Positions 1-4,729 are shown, numbered from the stretch's first letter. The stretch is DNA of 5,599 bases from Microbacter sp049976245 (GCA_049976245.1 JBMFIQ010000075.1:1-5599); one strand, 5' to 3'. Notes: a model not told the origin generated them from the sequence alone. Translations and numbers: made by a program.

Positions 1-30
1 CAATTGTCCTTTTTCGGAAGAAAAACAGCC

Positions 31-178
31 AATGTAAACGTACAAATAGGCGAAAACTTTTGTCCAATTGTTAAATGTACGTTGACAAATAGGCGAAAAC
101 TTTTGACGAATTGTTAAATGTACGTTGACAAAAGTGACGAAAACTTTTGACGAATTGTTAAATGTATGTTGACAAAAA
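31..178. repeat. 43-bp direct tandem repeat, about 3.5 units
   Basis: Successive units are 31-72 (42 nt), 73-115 (43 nt), 116-159 (44 nt) and a decaying partial unit from 160. Each contains the core GGCGAAAACTTTTG or GACGAAAACTTTTG and ends in AATTGTT, followed by AAATGTACGTTGACAAA. Units 2 and 3 are nearly identical except around AATAGGCG versus AAGTGACG; unit 1 is more diverged. The CAATTGT at the window edge may be the end of a further unit. The core CGAAAACTTTTG is close to palindromic. The units abut without unique spacers, so this is a minisatellite-type array and not CRISPR. Function is unknown. Confidence 0.85.
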
Positions 179-285
179 TAATTTGGCAAAAAGAAATATT
201 GAAAGATGTTCGTTTTTGACGGATGAAAAATGAAACACGTCAAATAGCCATGTCCTTGAGCATATGCAATTTTATTGATCTTTTC

Positions 286-306
286 GCATCAGGTAGAAAC
301 TGATGC
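286..306. repeat. Perfect 7-bp hairpin
   Basis: GCATCAG at 286-292 is the exact reverse complement of CTGATGC at 300-306, with a 7-nt loop. No T-run follows on either strand, so it is not a standard intrinsic terminator. It lies 11 bp from a second hairpin at 318-342, and the two may be parts of one palindromic element. Confidence 0.5.
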
Positions 307-317
307 TATTCCATGTC

Positions 318-342
318 CAAGTCTCCGCTTCGCTCAGACTTG
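318..342. repeat. REP-like imperfect palindrome
   Basis: CAAGTCT at 318-324 pairs with AGACTTG at 336-342. Inside, after a two-base mismatch on each side, GC at 327-328 can pair with GC at 332-333 around a TTC loop. An outer stem, an internal mismatch and a short GC-rich tip is the usual plan of bacterial REP sequences, and the palindrome at 3429-3447 has the same plan. Assignment to a REP family is an inference from shape; a genome-wide copy count would settle it. Confidence 0.5.
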
Positions 343-383
343 AACTAACAATCCCGAAAACTTGCATCAATAGGAGTGATTCA

Positions 384-454
384 ATTTTTCAACACGCGGA
401 GGGTACAGCATAACACAAAGATTTTCTCCGTGTGCCTCCGTTTCTTAATGGTTG
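384..454 (-). repeat. GxxExxxY-associated type dispersed repeat remnant
   Basis: Read on the minus strand, the segment begins AACCATTAAGAAACGGAGGC, continues with ACACGGAG and a CTTTGTGTTATGCTGTACCC stretch, and ends with CTCCGCGTGTTGAAAAA. Phrases of this 'aaccacagaggcacagag ... ctctgcgtgttgaaaaa' style recur in environmental Bacteroidota, often near GxxExxxY or four-helix-bundle genes. That recognition comes from memory of such sequences, not from a search. No GxxExxxY coding sequence is recognisable beside it, so it would be a solitary copy. Confidence 0.5.
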
Positions 455-634
455 AGCATTTTGCATACGAAAATCTTGAAGATATTTGCAAGCTAGGAAT
501 AACATGAAGCAGTTTTCCGCTACGCAAACATGGACCATCAGGTGATCACTATCCATCTGCATCCAAGCCCTCAACAAACATGTTAAATTTGTCATCAAAA
601 GTTCACTCCCGCACATCATTTTCAAATAATAGCT

Positions 635-642
635 TATATTTG
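635..642 (+). promoter_or_regulatory. Possible Bacteroidota -7 element for the epimerase
   Basis: TATATTTG matches the Bacteroidota -7 consensus TAnnTTTG exactly and lies 49 bp before the epimerase start codon. No TTTG is present about 19-21 bp further upstream, where the -33 element should be; the nearest candidate, TTTC at 620-623, is too close. The -7 match alone makes this only a moderate candidate. Confidence 0.35.
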
Positions 643-691
643 CATAAAAATTGTTCGATGTTTTTCTGCCATTTCTTCAATCACAGCAGGT

Positions 692-1666
692 ATGCATATC
701 TTAGTCACCGGAGGAGCAGGGTTTATTGGTTCCAATCTTTGTGAATCTTTATTAAGGCTTGGACATCACGTTACTTGTTTGGATAATTTCTCTACCGGAA
801 AAGAACAAAATATCGTCTCATTCCTACAGGATTATCCAAAGCGTTTCCGATTGGTGGTGGGAGATATTCGAAATTTGGACGATTGCCACAGAGCCTTAGA
901 AGGAACTGAATATGTCCTGCATCAGGCTGCGTTGGGTTCTGTACCCCGTTCGATCAATGATCCCCTCACAACCAATGCGGTCAACATTACCGGATTTTTA
1001 ACCATGTTGATTGCTGCCCGCGATGCTCGTGTGAAACGCTTTATCTATGCTGCCAGTTCATCCACTTATGGCGATTCGGAAAGTTTGCCTAAAGTGGAAA
1101 AGGTGATTGGTCGTCCGCTTTCGCCGTATGCCGTTACCAAATATGTCAATGAGTTGTATGCCGATGTCTTTTCACGAACTTACGGAATGGAGTGCATCGG
1201 CTTACGCTATTTCAATGTCTTTGGCCGACGTCAGGATCCGGATGGCGCTTATGCTGCAGTTATTCCTTTGTTTGTAAAGCAACTGATGAACCATCAGTCA
1301 CCGGTGATCAACGGCGATGGTGATTATTCACGCGATTTTACCTACATCGACAATGTGATCCAAATGAATCTGCTTGCGCTGGAGACAACCAATTCGGGCG
1401 CAGTGAATACTGTTTACAATACTGCTTACGGTGATCGTACCACGCTGAATCAATTGGTACATTACTTAAAAGAGTTTTTAAGCGTGTATGATCCGGAAAT
1501 TGCAAAGGTAGAAATCACTCATGGCCCAAATCGTGCCGGAGATATTCCGCATTCGTTAGCCAGCATCGATAATGCAAAACGATTGTTGGGCTATGATCCG
1601 CAGTATAATTTGAAAGACGGATTGAAAGAGGCTGTGAAGTGGTATTGGGAGAATCTGAGAGACTGA
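692..1666 (+). CDS. wbpP: UDP-N-acetylglucosamine 4-epimerase, WbpP/TviC-like extended SDR
   Basis: This is a 324-residue NAD-dependent sugar epimerase of the extended short-chain dehydrogenase family, expected to interconvert UDP-GlcNAc and UDP-GalNAc (or their uronic acids) in the cytoplasm. The nucleotide-binding GGAGFIGS is at residues 7-14, the catalytic serine cluster SSSTYG at 122-127, and the YAVTK motif puts Tyr146 and Lys150 at the active site. LGSVPRS, FNVFGRRQDPDGAYAAVIP (Gln181) and the late PHSLAS motif (Ser288) resemble WbpP, whose subgroup prefers N-acetylated substrates; this subgroup assignment is from memory of the family. Length is normal (WbpP is about 340). The start has no clear ribosome site, usual for Bacteroidota. 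The last few codons (NLRD and stop) are made of the 8-nt repeat that runs on downstream. The dehydrogenase at 2141 is its likely pathway partner. Glucuronic-acid epimerase activity cannot be excluded. Confidence 0.88.
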   Translation: MHILVTGGAGFIGSNLCESLLRLGHHVTCLDNFSTGKEQNIVSFLQDYPKRFRLVVGDIRNLDDCHRALEGTEYVLHQAALGSVPRSINDPLTTNAVNITGFLTMLIAARDARVKRFIYAASSSTYGDSESLPKVEKVIGRPLSPYAVTKYVNELYADVFSRTYGMECIGLRYFNVFGRRQDPDGAYAAVIPLFVKQLMNHQSPVINGDGDYSRDFTYIDNVIQMNLLALETTNSGAVNTVYNTAYGDRTTLNQLVHYLKEFLSVYDPEIAKVEITHGPNRAGDIPHSLASIDNAKRLLGYDPQYNLKDGLKEAVKWYWENLRD

Positions 1667-1708
1667 GAGACGCGGAGACTTTGCGACTGGGAGACGGGGA
1701 GAGGGGGT
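1649..1708. repeat. 8-nt-period GAGA-rich repeat over the epimerase 3' end
   Basis: From 1649 the sequence falls into about seven 8-nt steps: GAGAATCT, GAGAGACT, GAGAGACG, CGGAGACT, TTGCGACT, GGGAGACG, GGGAGAGG. The epimerase stop codon (1664-1666) lies inside the second and third steps, so the final codons of the gene come from the repeat. The purine-rich strand bias and the G5 run at the end suggest slippage-driven growth. Similar GAGAC-type runs are known to me next to four-helix-bundle genes in Bacteroidota, and one follows here. Confidence 0.7.
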
Positions 1709-1723
1709 GATTTTTTAGGTTTA

Positions 1724-1731
1724 TAAATTTG
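1724..1731 (+). promoter_or_regulatory. Possible -7 element for the four-helix-bundle gene
   Basis: TAAATTTG fits the Bacteroidota -7 consensus TAnnTTTG and lies 17 bp before the ATG at 1749. No TTTG is present at the expected -33 distance; the closest one upstream, at 1680-1683, is about 40 bp away. Start of transcription here would leave a very short leader. Treat as weak. Confidence 0.28.
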
Positions 1732-1748
1732 ATCCATTATTACACCGT

Positions 1749-2122
1749 ATGGAAAAAATTCGAACACATCAGGATTTGAGGGTTTATCAACTTTCATTTA
1801 GTACAGGGATGGAAGTTTTTAATCTTTCTAAATCTTTTCCTCAGAAGAAAAATATGCTCTCACTGATCAAATAAGACGCTCTTCCCGTTCTGTCTCGGGG
1901 AACTTGGCTGAAGCATGGAGAAAAAGAAGATACGAAAAGGCCTTTATTGCAAAGTTGAATGATTGTGAAGGGGAAGCAGCTGAAACTCAGGTATGGCTTG
2001 AATATGCTCTTGCCTGTGAATGTATTGATAAAGGAACATTTGAAAATTTATATAAAAAATACGATGATATGCTTGGAATGTTGGTCAATATGAGCATTAA
2101 TCCGAGTAAATGGACTTTATAA
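1749..2122 (+). pseudogene. Four-helix-bundle S23-like (IVS) protein, frameshifted
   Basis: Frame one starts at 1749 with MEKIRTHQDLRVYQLSF and reads FNLSKSFPQ before running into a stop. From about 1845 the next frame continues the same protein: EEKYALTDQIRRSSRSVSGN, then LAEAWRKRRYEKAF, ending LGMLVNMSINPSKWTL. Inserting one base after CAG at 1842-1844 (so GAAGAAAAATAT reads EEKY) restores an uninterrupted protein of about 124 residues, the normal size for the four-helix-bundle family first known from 23S rRNA intervening sequences. The family's function outside rRNA is unknown. The gene sits between two polysaccharide genes, with 18 bp before the dehydrogenase. Downstream of the shift a TTG at 1904 could start a 72-residue fragment, but it would lack the first helix. 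A sequencing error is an alternative to true decay. Confidence 0.85.
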
Positions 2123-2140
2123 TAAAACAGATAAACAGAT

Positions 2141-3586
2141 ATGGATGCAAATACACCACATCACCTATTCCCAAAATCACCCGACCTCTCTGACTCCAAG
2201 TCAGCTGAACAGCAAGTCTTCTCATCTGATATTCGTATCGCTGTCATCGGACTTGGGTACGTTGGGCTTCCTCTTGCCCGTTTGTTTGCCACCAAATATC
2301 CTGTTGTTGGTTATGATATCAATAAAGCTCGTGTGGCTGAATTGATGCAAGGCCACGATGCTACCCTCGAAGTAGAACCAAACATATTGAAAGCTGTACT
2401 CCTTGCAGAGAACCCCGTTCGTGAAATTCGTGATAATTCGTGTCATTCTGATAACTCATGTAATGCAAATGATTCACAAAATGGGCTATATTGTACCACA
2501 GAACTTGATCAAATCCGGGATTGCAACTTCTATGTTGTCACGGTACCTACTCCTGTGGATAAGCACAATCGCCCTGACCTGACACCATTAATCAAGGCAA
2601 GCGAAACTGTTGGTAAAGTTATTTCCAAAGGCAATATCGTCGTGTATGAATCGACTGTATATCCGGGTGCCACCGAAGAAGATTGTATTCCGGTGGTGGA
2701 ACGTGTTTCAGGTTTAAAATTTAATATGGATTTCTTTGCCGGCTATTCACCCGAACGCATCAATCCAGGTGATAAGGAACACACCGTTGAAAAAATTAAA
2801 AAAATCACTTCAGGTTCAACGCCTGAAATCGGTGAAAAGGTGGATGCCGTTTACCGTTCAGTGATTACTGCCGGCACACACCTTGCTCCTTCCATCAAAG
2901 TAGCTGAAGCAGCCAAAGTGATTGAAAACTCGCAACGTGACATTAACATTGCTTTTGTCAACGAGTTGGCTAAAATTTTTAATAAAATGGGAATTGACAC
3001 GCATGATGTTTTGGAGGCTGCCGGAACAAAATGGAACTTTTTGCCTTTTAAACCCGGCCTCGTTGGCGGACATTGCATTGGGGTGGATCCTTTTTATTTG
3101 GCTCAGAAAGCTCAAGAATATGGCTATCATCCTGAGATTATTCTTGCTGGAAGGCGTATGAACGACAGTATGGGACAATACGTAGCTTCGGAAGTAGTGA
3201 AGCTGATGATTAAAAAAGGCATTCCGGTGAAAGGAGCTAAAGTGTTGCTTCTCGGCATTACTTTTAAGGAAAACTGCCCTGACATTCGCAACACCAAAGC
3301 CATTGACATTTACCATGAACTGTGCGAATACGACATGGATGTGGATGTATATGATCCATGGGCTGATCCGAAAGAAGTAAAACACGAATACGGAATTATG
3401 ACCATGACAGAATATCCGGAAGGTGCTGCCCTGAGCTTGTCGAAGGGGGGGTATTCTGCTATTATTTTGGCAGTGGCACATAAAGAATTTACCAATATTC
3501 ATTTGCAGGCGTATAAAGACCAAGGGTGTGTGATTTACGATGTAAAGGGAATATTATACAAGAAAGTTACCGATGGAAGGCTTTAG
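2141..3586 (+). CDS. wbpO: Nucleotide-sugar 6-dehydrogenase (WbpO/TviB-like), enlarged by in-frame insertions
   Basis: This is an NAD-dependent UDP-N-acetylhexosamine 6-dehydrogenase that oxidises C6 in two steps to a uronic acid. The Rossmann motif GLGYVG is at 37-42, followed by TVPTPVD (134-140), YESTVYPG (169-176), SPERINPG (203-210), the central-domain AEAAKVIENS with Lys259 and Asn263, the catalytic GGHCIGVDP with Cys312, and the C-terminal GITFKENCPDIR (372-383). All key residues are present, so an active enzyme is plausible. Length is 481 against roughly 425-435 for relatives. The excess maps to a 30-residue N-terminal tail before IRIAVIG, an Asn/Ser/Cys-rich stretch at about 93-114, and AALSLSKGG at 429-437; each overlaps a repeat or palindrome at DNA level. 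No other ATG lies near the Rossmann motif, so the start at 2141 is kept. It likely works with the epimerase at 692. UDP-GlcNAc and UDP-GalNAc cannot be told apart as substrate. Confidence 0.9.
   Translation: MDANTPHHLFPKSPDLSDSKSAEQQVFSSDIRIAVIGLGYVGLPLARLFATKYPVVGYDINKARVAELMQGHDATLEVEPNILKAVLLAENPVREIRDNSCHSDNSCNANDSQNGLYCTTELDQIRDCNFYVVTVPTPVDKHNRPDLTPLIKASETVGKVISKGNIVVYESTVYPGATEEDCIPVVERVSGLKFNMDFFAGYSPERINPGDKEHTVEKIKKITSGSTPEIGEKVDAVYRSVITAGTHLAPSIKVAEAAKVIENSQRDINIAFVNELAKIFNKMGIDTHDVLEAAGTKWNFLPFKPGLVGGHCIGVDPFYLAQKAQEYGYHPEIILAGRRMNDSMGQYVASEVVKLMIKKGIPVKGAKVLLLGITFKENCPDIRNTKAIDIYHELCEYDMDVDVYDPWADPKEVKHEYGIMTMTEYPEGAALSLSKGGYSAIILAVAHKEFTNIHLQAYKDQGCVIYDVKGILYKKVTDGRL
2190..2204. 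repeat. Perfect 6-bp hairpin in the dehydrogenase N-terminal tail
   Basis: CTGACT (2190-2195) and AGTCAG (2199-2204) form a perfect stem around a CCA loop. It sits in the tail that precedes the Rossmann fold and is absent from typical relatives, so the tail may stem from an inserted palindrome. Chance occurrence is possible for a stem this short. Confidence 0.35.
2417..2482 (+). repeat. TTCGTG-type repeat inserted in the dehydrogenase gene
   Basis: TTCGTG occurs at 2418-2423, 2427-2432 and 2437-2442, then decays into ATTCTGAT and ACTCATGTAAT. The 'aattcgtgataattcgtgtcatt' style is a noncoding phrase I associate with Bacteroidota intergenic repeats. It is translated as VREIRDNSCHSDNSCNANDS (residues 93-112) between NP and GLYCTTEL, where relatives carry only a short loop. 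The frame is kept and the fold continues normally after it. Confidence 0.6.
3429..3447. repeat. REP palindrome CCCTGAGCTTGTCGAAGGG inside the dehydrogenase gene
   Basis: The 19-nt sequence CCCTGAGCTTGTCGAAGGG is a widely seen REP palindrome: CCCT/AGGG stem, tandem G-A mismatches, then a G-C pair and loop. In this frame it reads ALSLSKG, and on the opposite strand it gives the well-known PFDKLRA-type reading. It splits what should be PEG-YSAIILAVAHKEF, so it lies in a surface loop of the C-terminal domain and preserves frame. It merges with following bases into a run of seven G (3445-3451). Confidence 0.85.
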
Positions 3587-3678
3587 GCATCAAAACGCAC
3601 AACGGTATGTACGCATTAACTAAAAATCATTATCCTTTATAATTTTGACAAGATGGGTTTATTTTGATGCAATGTGCG
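3587..3678. repeat. Two interleaved inverted repeats after the dehydrogenase
   Basis: GCATCAAAA (3587-3595), starting right after the stop codon, is the exact reverse complement of TTTTGATGC (3662-3670). The next six bases, CGCACA (3596-3601), are the reverse complement of TGTGCG (3673-3678). The order is A-B-A'-B', so the two stems cannot nest; they would be alternatives or form a pseudoknot. Five T (3680-3684) follow the second stem, so a terminator or attenuator is conceivable, but the loops of about 66-71 nt are long for that. Confidence 0.4.
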
Positions 3679-3696
3679 CTTTTTAAGATAGTAGAT

Positions 3697-3727
3697 TTTG
3701 AATATTGCAGCGTTCTTGCTATCTTTG
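3697..3727 (+). promoter_or_regulatory. Bacteroidota-type promoter for the ketoisomerase operon
   Basis: TTTG at 3697-3700 is followed after 19 bp by TATCTTTG at 3720-3727, which fits the Bacteroidota pattern TTTG-N19-21-TAnnTTTG at both elements. Transcription would begin near 3732-3736 and give a leader of about 175 nt before the start codon at 3910. The promoter also overlaps an inverted repeat, AAGATAGTAG (3685-3694) against TTGCTATCTT (3716-3725) with two G-T wobbles, so part of the -7 box lies in a possible stem or operator. Confidence 0.6.
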
Positions 3728-3742
3728 AAGTTGAAATGTGAT

Positions 3743-3901
3743 GATTTGATAATTTGAGGATGAGATAATTTGAGGATGAGATAATTTGAGGATGAGATAA
3801 TTTGATGATGAGATAATGTGATGATGTGATAATGTGATGATGTGATAATTTGACGATTAGCTAATTAACAAATCTGCTAATCGACGAATCAGCTAATCAA
3901 C
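3743..3901 (+). repeat. 16-bp tandem array, ten units, up to the ketoisomerase start
   Basis: Units of 16 bp start at 3743, 3759, 3775, 3791, 3807, 3823 and 3839, then a 15-bp unit at 3855, and 16-bp units at 3870 and 3886. The early consensus is GATGAGATAATTTGAG; two copies (3759 and 3775) are identical. The units drift step by step, through GATGTGATAATGTGAT to GAATCAGCTAATCAAC, and the array ends 8 bp before the ATG at 3910. There are no unique spacers. It would form most of the 5' leader of the downstream operon, and no separate Shine-Dalgarno sequence is left between it and the start. Confidence 0.9.
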
Positions 3902-3909
3902 AAATCAAA

Positions 3910-4308
3910 ATGACTATCCAGGATGCCAAAATAATAGATCTGCCGAAGATTTTAGACAAGCGGGGAAATCTTTCGGTGATTGAAGAGTACAAAAATATTC
4001 CTTTCAAGATTGAACGTACCTATTGGATCTATGATGTGCCGGGTGGAGAAATACGTGGTGGTCATGCTTACAAAGAGAATCAGGAATTTATCGTGGCGCT
4101 TTCTGGTAGTTTTGATGTTATTCTCGATGATGGAAAAGAGCGTAAGACATTCTCATTAAATCGTTCTTATTACGGCTTGTATGTCCCCAAAGGCTTATGG
4201 CGGCAGATGGAGAACTTCTCTACGAATTCATTGGCTTTGATCGTTGCTTCGACACCATACAATGCGGAAGATTATATTTATGACTATGAAGAATTCAAAA
4301 GAAAGTAA
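3910..4308 (+). CDS. FdtA/QdtA-family sugar 3,4-ketoisomerase homologue with altered HxH motif
   Basis: This 132-residue single-domain cupin matches the FdtA/QdtA/WxcM family, which isomerises dTDP-4-keto-6-deoxyglucose to the 3-keto sugar. Family blocks in order are DKRGNLSVIEEYKNIPF, RTYWIYDVPGGE, RGGHAYKEN, SGSFDVILDDG, LNRSYYGLYVP, NFSTNSLALIVAS and DYIYDYEEF. Characterised members have two active-site histidines in RGxHAHK (His49 and His51 in Aneurinibacillus FdtA). Here the first is kept as His52 but the second is Tyr54 (codon TAC, one transition from CAC). Activity may therefore be lost or changed, and a partner role with the intact copy next door is possible. The start at 3910 abuts the 16-bp array and fits the family's N-terminus. 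The 3' end overlaps the next gene by 23 bp. Confidence 0.85.
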   Translation: MTIQDAKIIDLPKILDKRGNLSVIEEYKNIPFKIERTYWIYDVPGGEIRGGHAYKENQEFIVALSGSFDVILDDGKERKTFSLNRSYYGLYVPKGLWRQMENFSTNSLALIVASTPYNAEDYIYDYEEFKRK

Positions 4309-4729
4309 CTCTAACCATTCTTCTGTTTACGACTGCACCATTATCGAACTGGATAGGCATCATCATGAAAAAGGGAATATTACAGTCGTAGAGAATACTA
4401 AAACCATCCCGTTTTCAATTAAACGGATCTATTATTTGTATGATGTGCCGGGTGGAGAGTCAAGAGGAGCACATGCCCATAAAGAACTCAGACAGCTTGT
4501 CATTGCAGCCAGCGGAAGCTTTGACGTGACGTTAGATGATGGTAATGTGAAAAGAACATTCACTTTAAACAGGCCTTATCAAGGACTTTTGGTTGTTCCC
4601 GGCATCTGGCGTGAATTAAATAATTTCTCGTCCGGCTCTGTCTGTTTAGTATTAGCGTCACATGCGTATGATGCAGCGGATTATATCAGAGAATATGATG
4701 AATTTAGAACCTACAAACATGAATTATAG
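4286..4729 (+). CDS. fdtA: dTDP-4-keto-6-deoxyglucose 3,4-ketoisomerase (FdtA/QdtA type)
   Basis: A second cupin of the same family, 147 residues from the ATG at 4286, predicted to make dTDP-3-keto-6-deoxyhexose for a later amination at C3. It shows CTIIELDRHHHEKGNITVVE, the YYLYDVPGGE block, and an intact RGAHAHKE with His63 and His65, then SGSFDVTLDDG, LNRPYQGL, WRELNNFSSGSVCLVLAS and DYIREYDEF. In-frame starts upstream (4244, 4262, 4280) would add residues with no family match and overlap the previous gene further, so 4286 is preferred; it overlaps that gene by 23 bp. It overlaps the acetyltransferase start by 11 bp, which suggests coupled translation. Galacto (FdtA) and gluco (QdtA) products cannot be told apart from sequence by eye. 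It is probably the active member of the pair. Confidence 0.9.
   Translation: MKNSKESNSNHSSVYDCTIIELDRHHHEKGNITVVENTKTIPFSIKRIYYLYDVPGGESRGAHAHKELRQLVIAASGSFDVTLDDGNVKRTFTLNRPYQGLLVVPGIWRELNNFSSGSVCLVLASHAYDAADYIREYDEFRTYKHEL

Larger units (their letters stand above)
1..691. other. Gene-free upstream stretch rich in repeats
   Basis: I find no convincing gene in this stretch on either strand. It holds a 43-bp tandem array at the left end, two hairpins around 286-342, a repeat element read on the minus strand around 384-454, and a promoter-like TATATTTG shortly before the epimerase. The only sizeable open frame, on the minus strand at 389-625, has a composition unlike a protein (many Cys and Met) and ends inside the repeat element. 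The stretch reads as intergenic DNA that has collected repeats. Confidence 0.6.

Noticed and set aside
83..88. Sigma-70 type -35 box TTGACA in the 43-bp repeats
   Set aside because: It recurs only because the unit recurs, no matching -10 lies at a proper distance, and Bacteroidota promoters use a different consensus.
31..178. CRISPR array
   Set aside because: The 43-bp units abut each other and vary gradually; there are no unique spacers between identical repeats.
389..625. 78-residue minus-strand ORF
   Set aside because: Its C-terminal third is a translation of the dispersed repeat element, the rest has a Cys/Met-rich non-protein composition, and no family resemblance is seen.
1591..1797. 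68-residue minus-strand ORF
   Set aside because: It is the reverse of the epimerase end, the 8-nt repeat (giving an SQSLR-type repeat) and the four-helix-bundle start.
2858..3523. 221-residue minus-strand ORF antisense to the dehydrogenase
   Set aside because: The sense frame has every conserved motif of the dehydrogenase; the antisense product is a shadow and includes the reverse reading of the REP sequence.
3743..3901. CRISPR or small-peptide coding repeat
   Set aside because: A continuous 16-bp period without spacers; 16 is not a multiple of 3, so reading frames do not repeat, and no open frame spans the array.
4244..4285. Upstream start for the second ketoisomerase
   Set aside because: The added residues match no family member and only reflect the open second frame of the preceding gene.
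4662..4718. Upstream starts for the acetyltransferase
   Set aside because: The Met-rich extra residues are out-of-frame reading of the preceding gene; the family N-terminus fits 4719, with 4695 as the only reasonable alternative.
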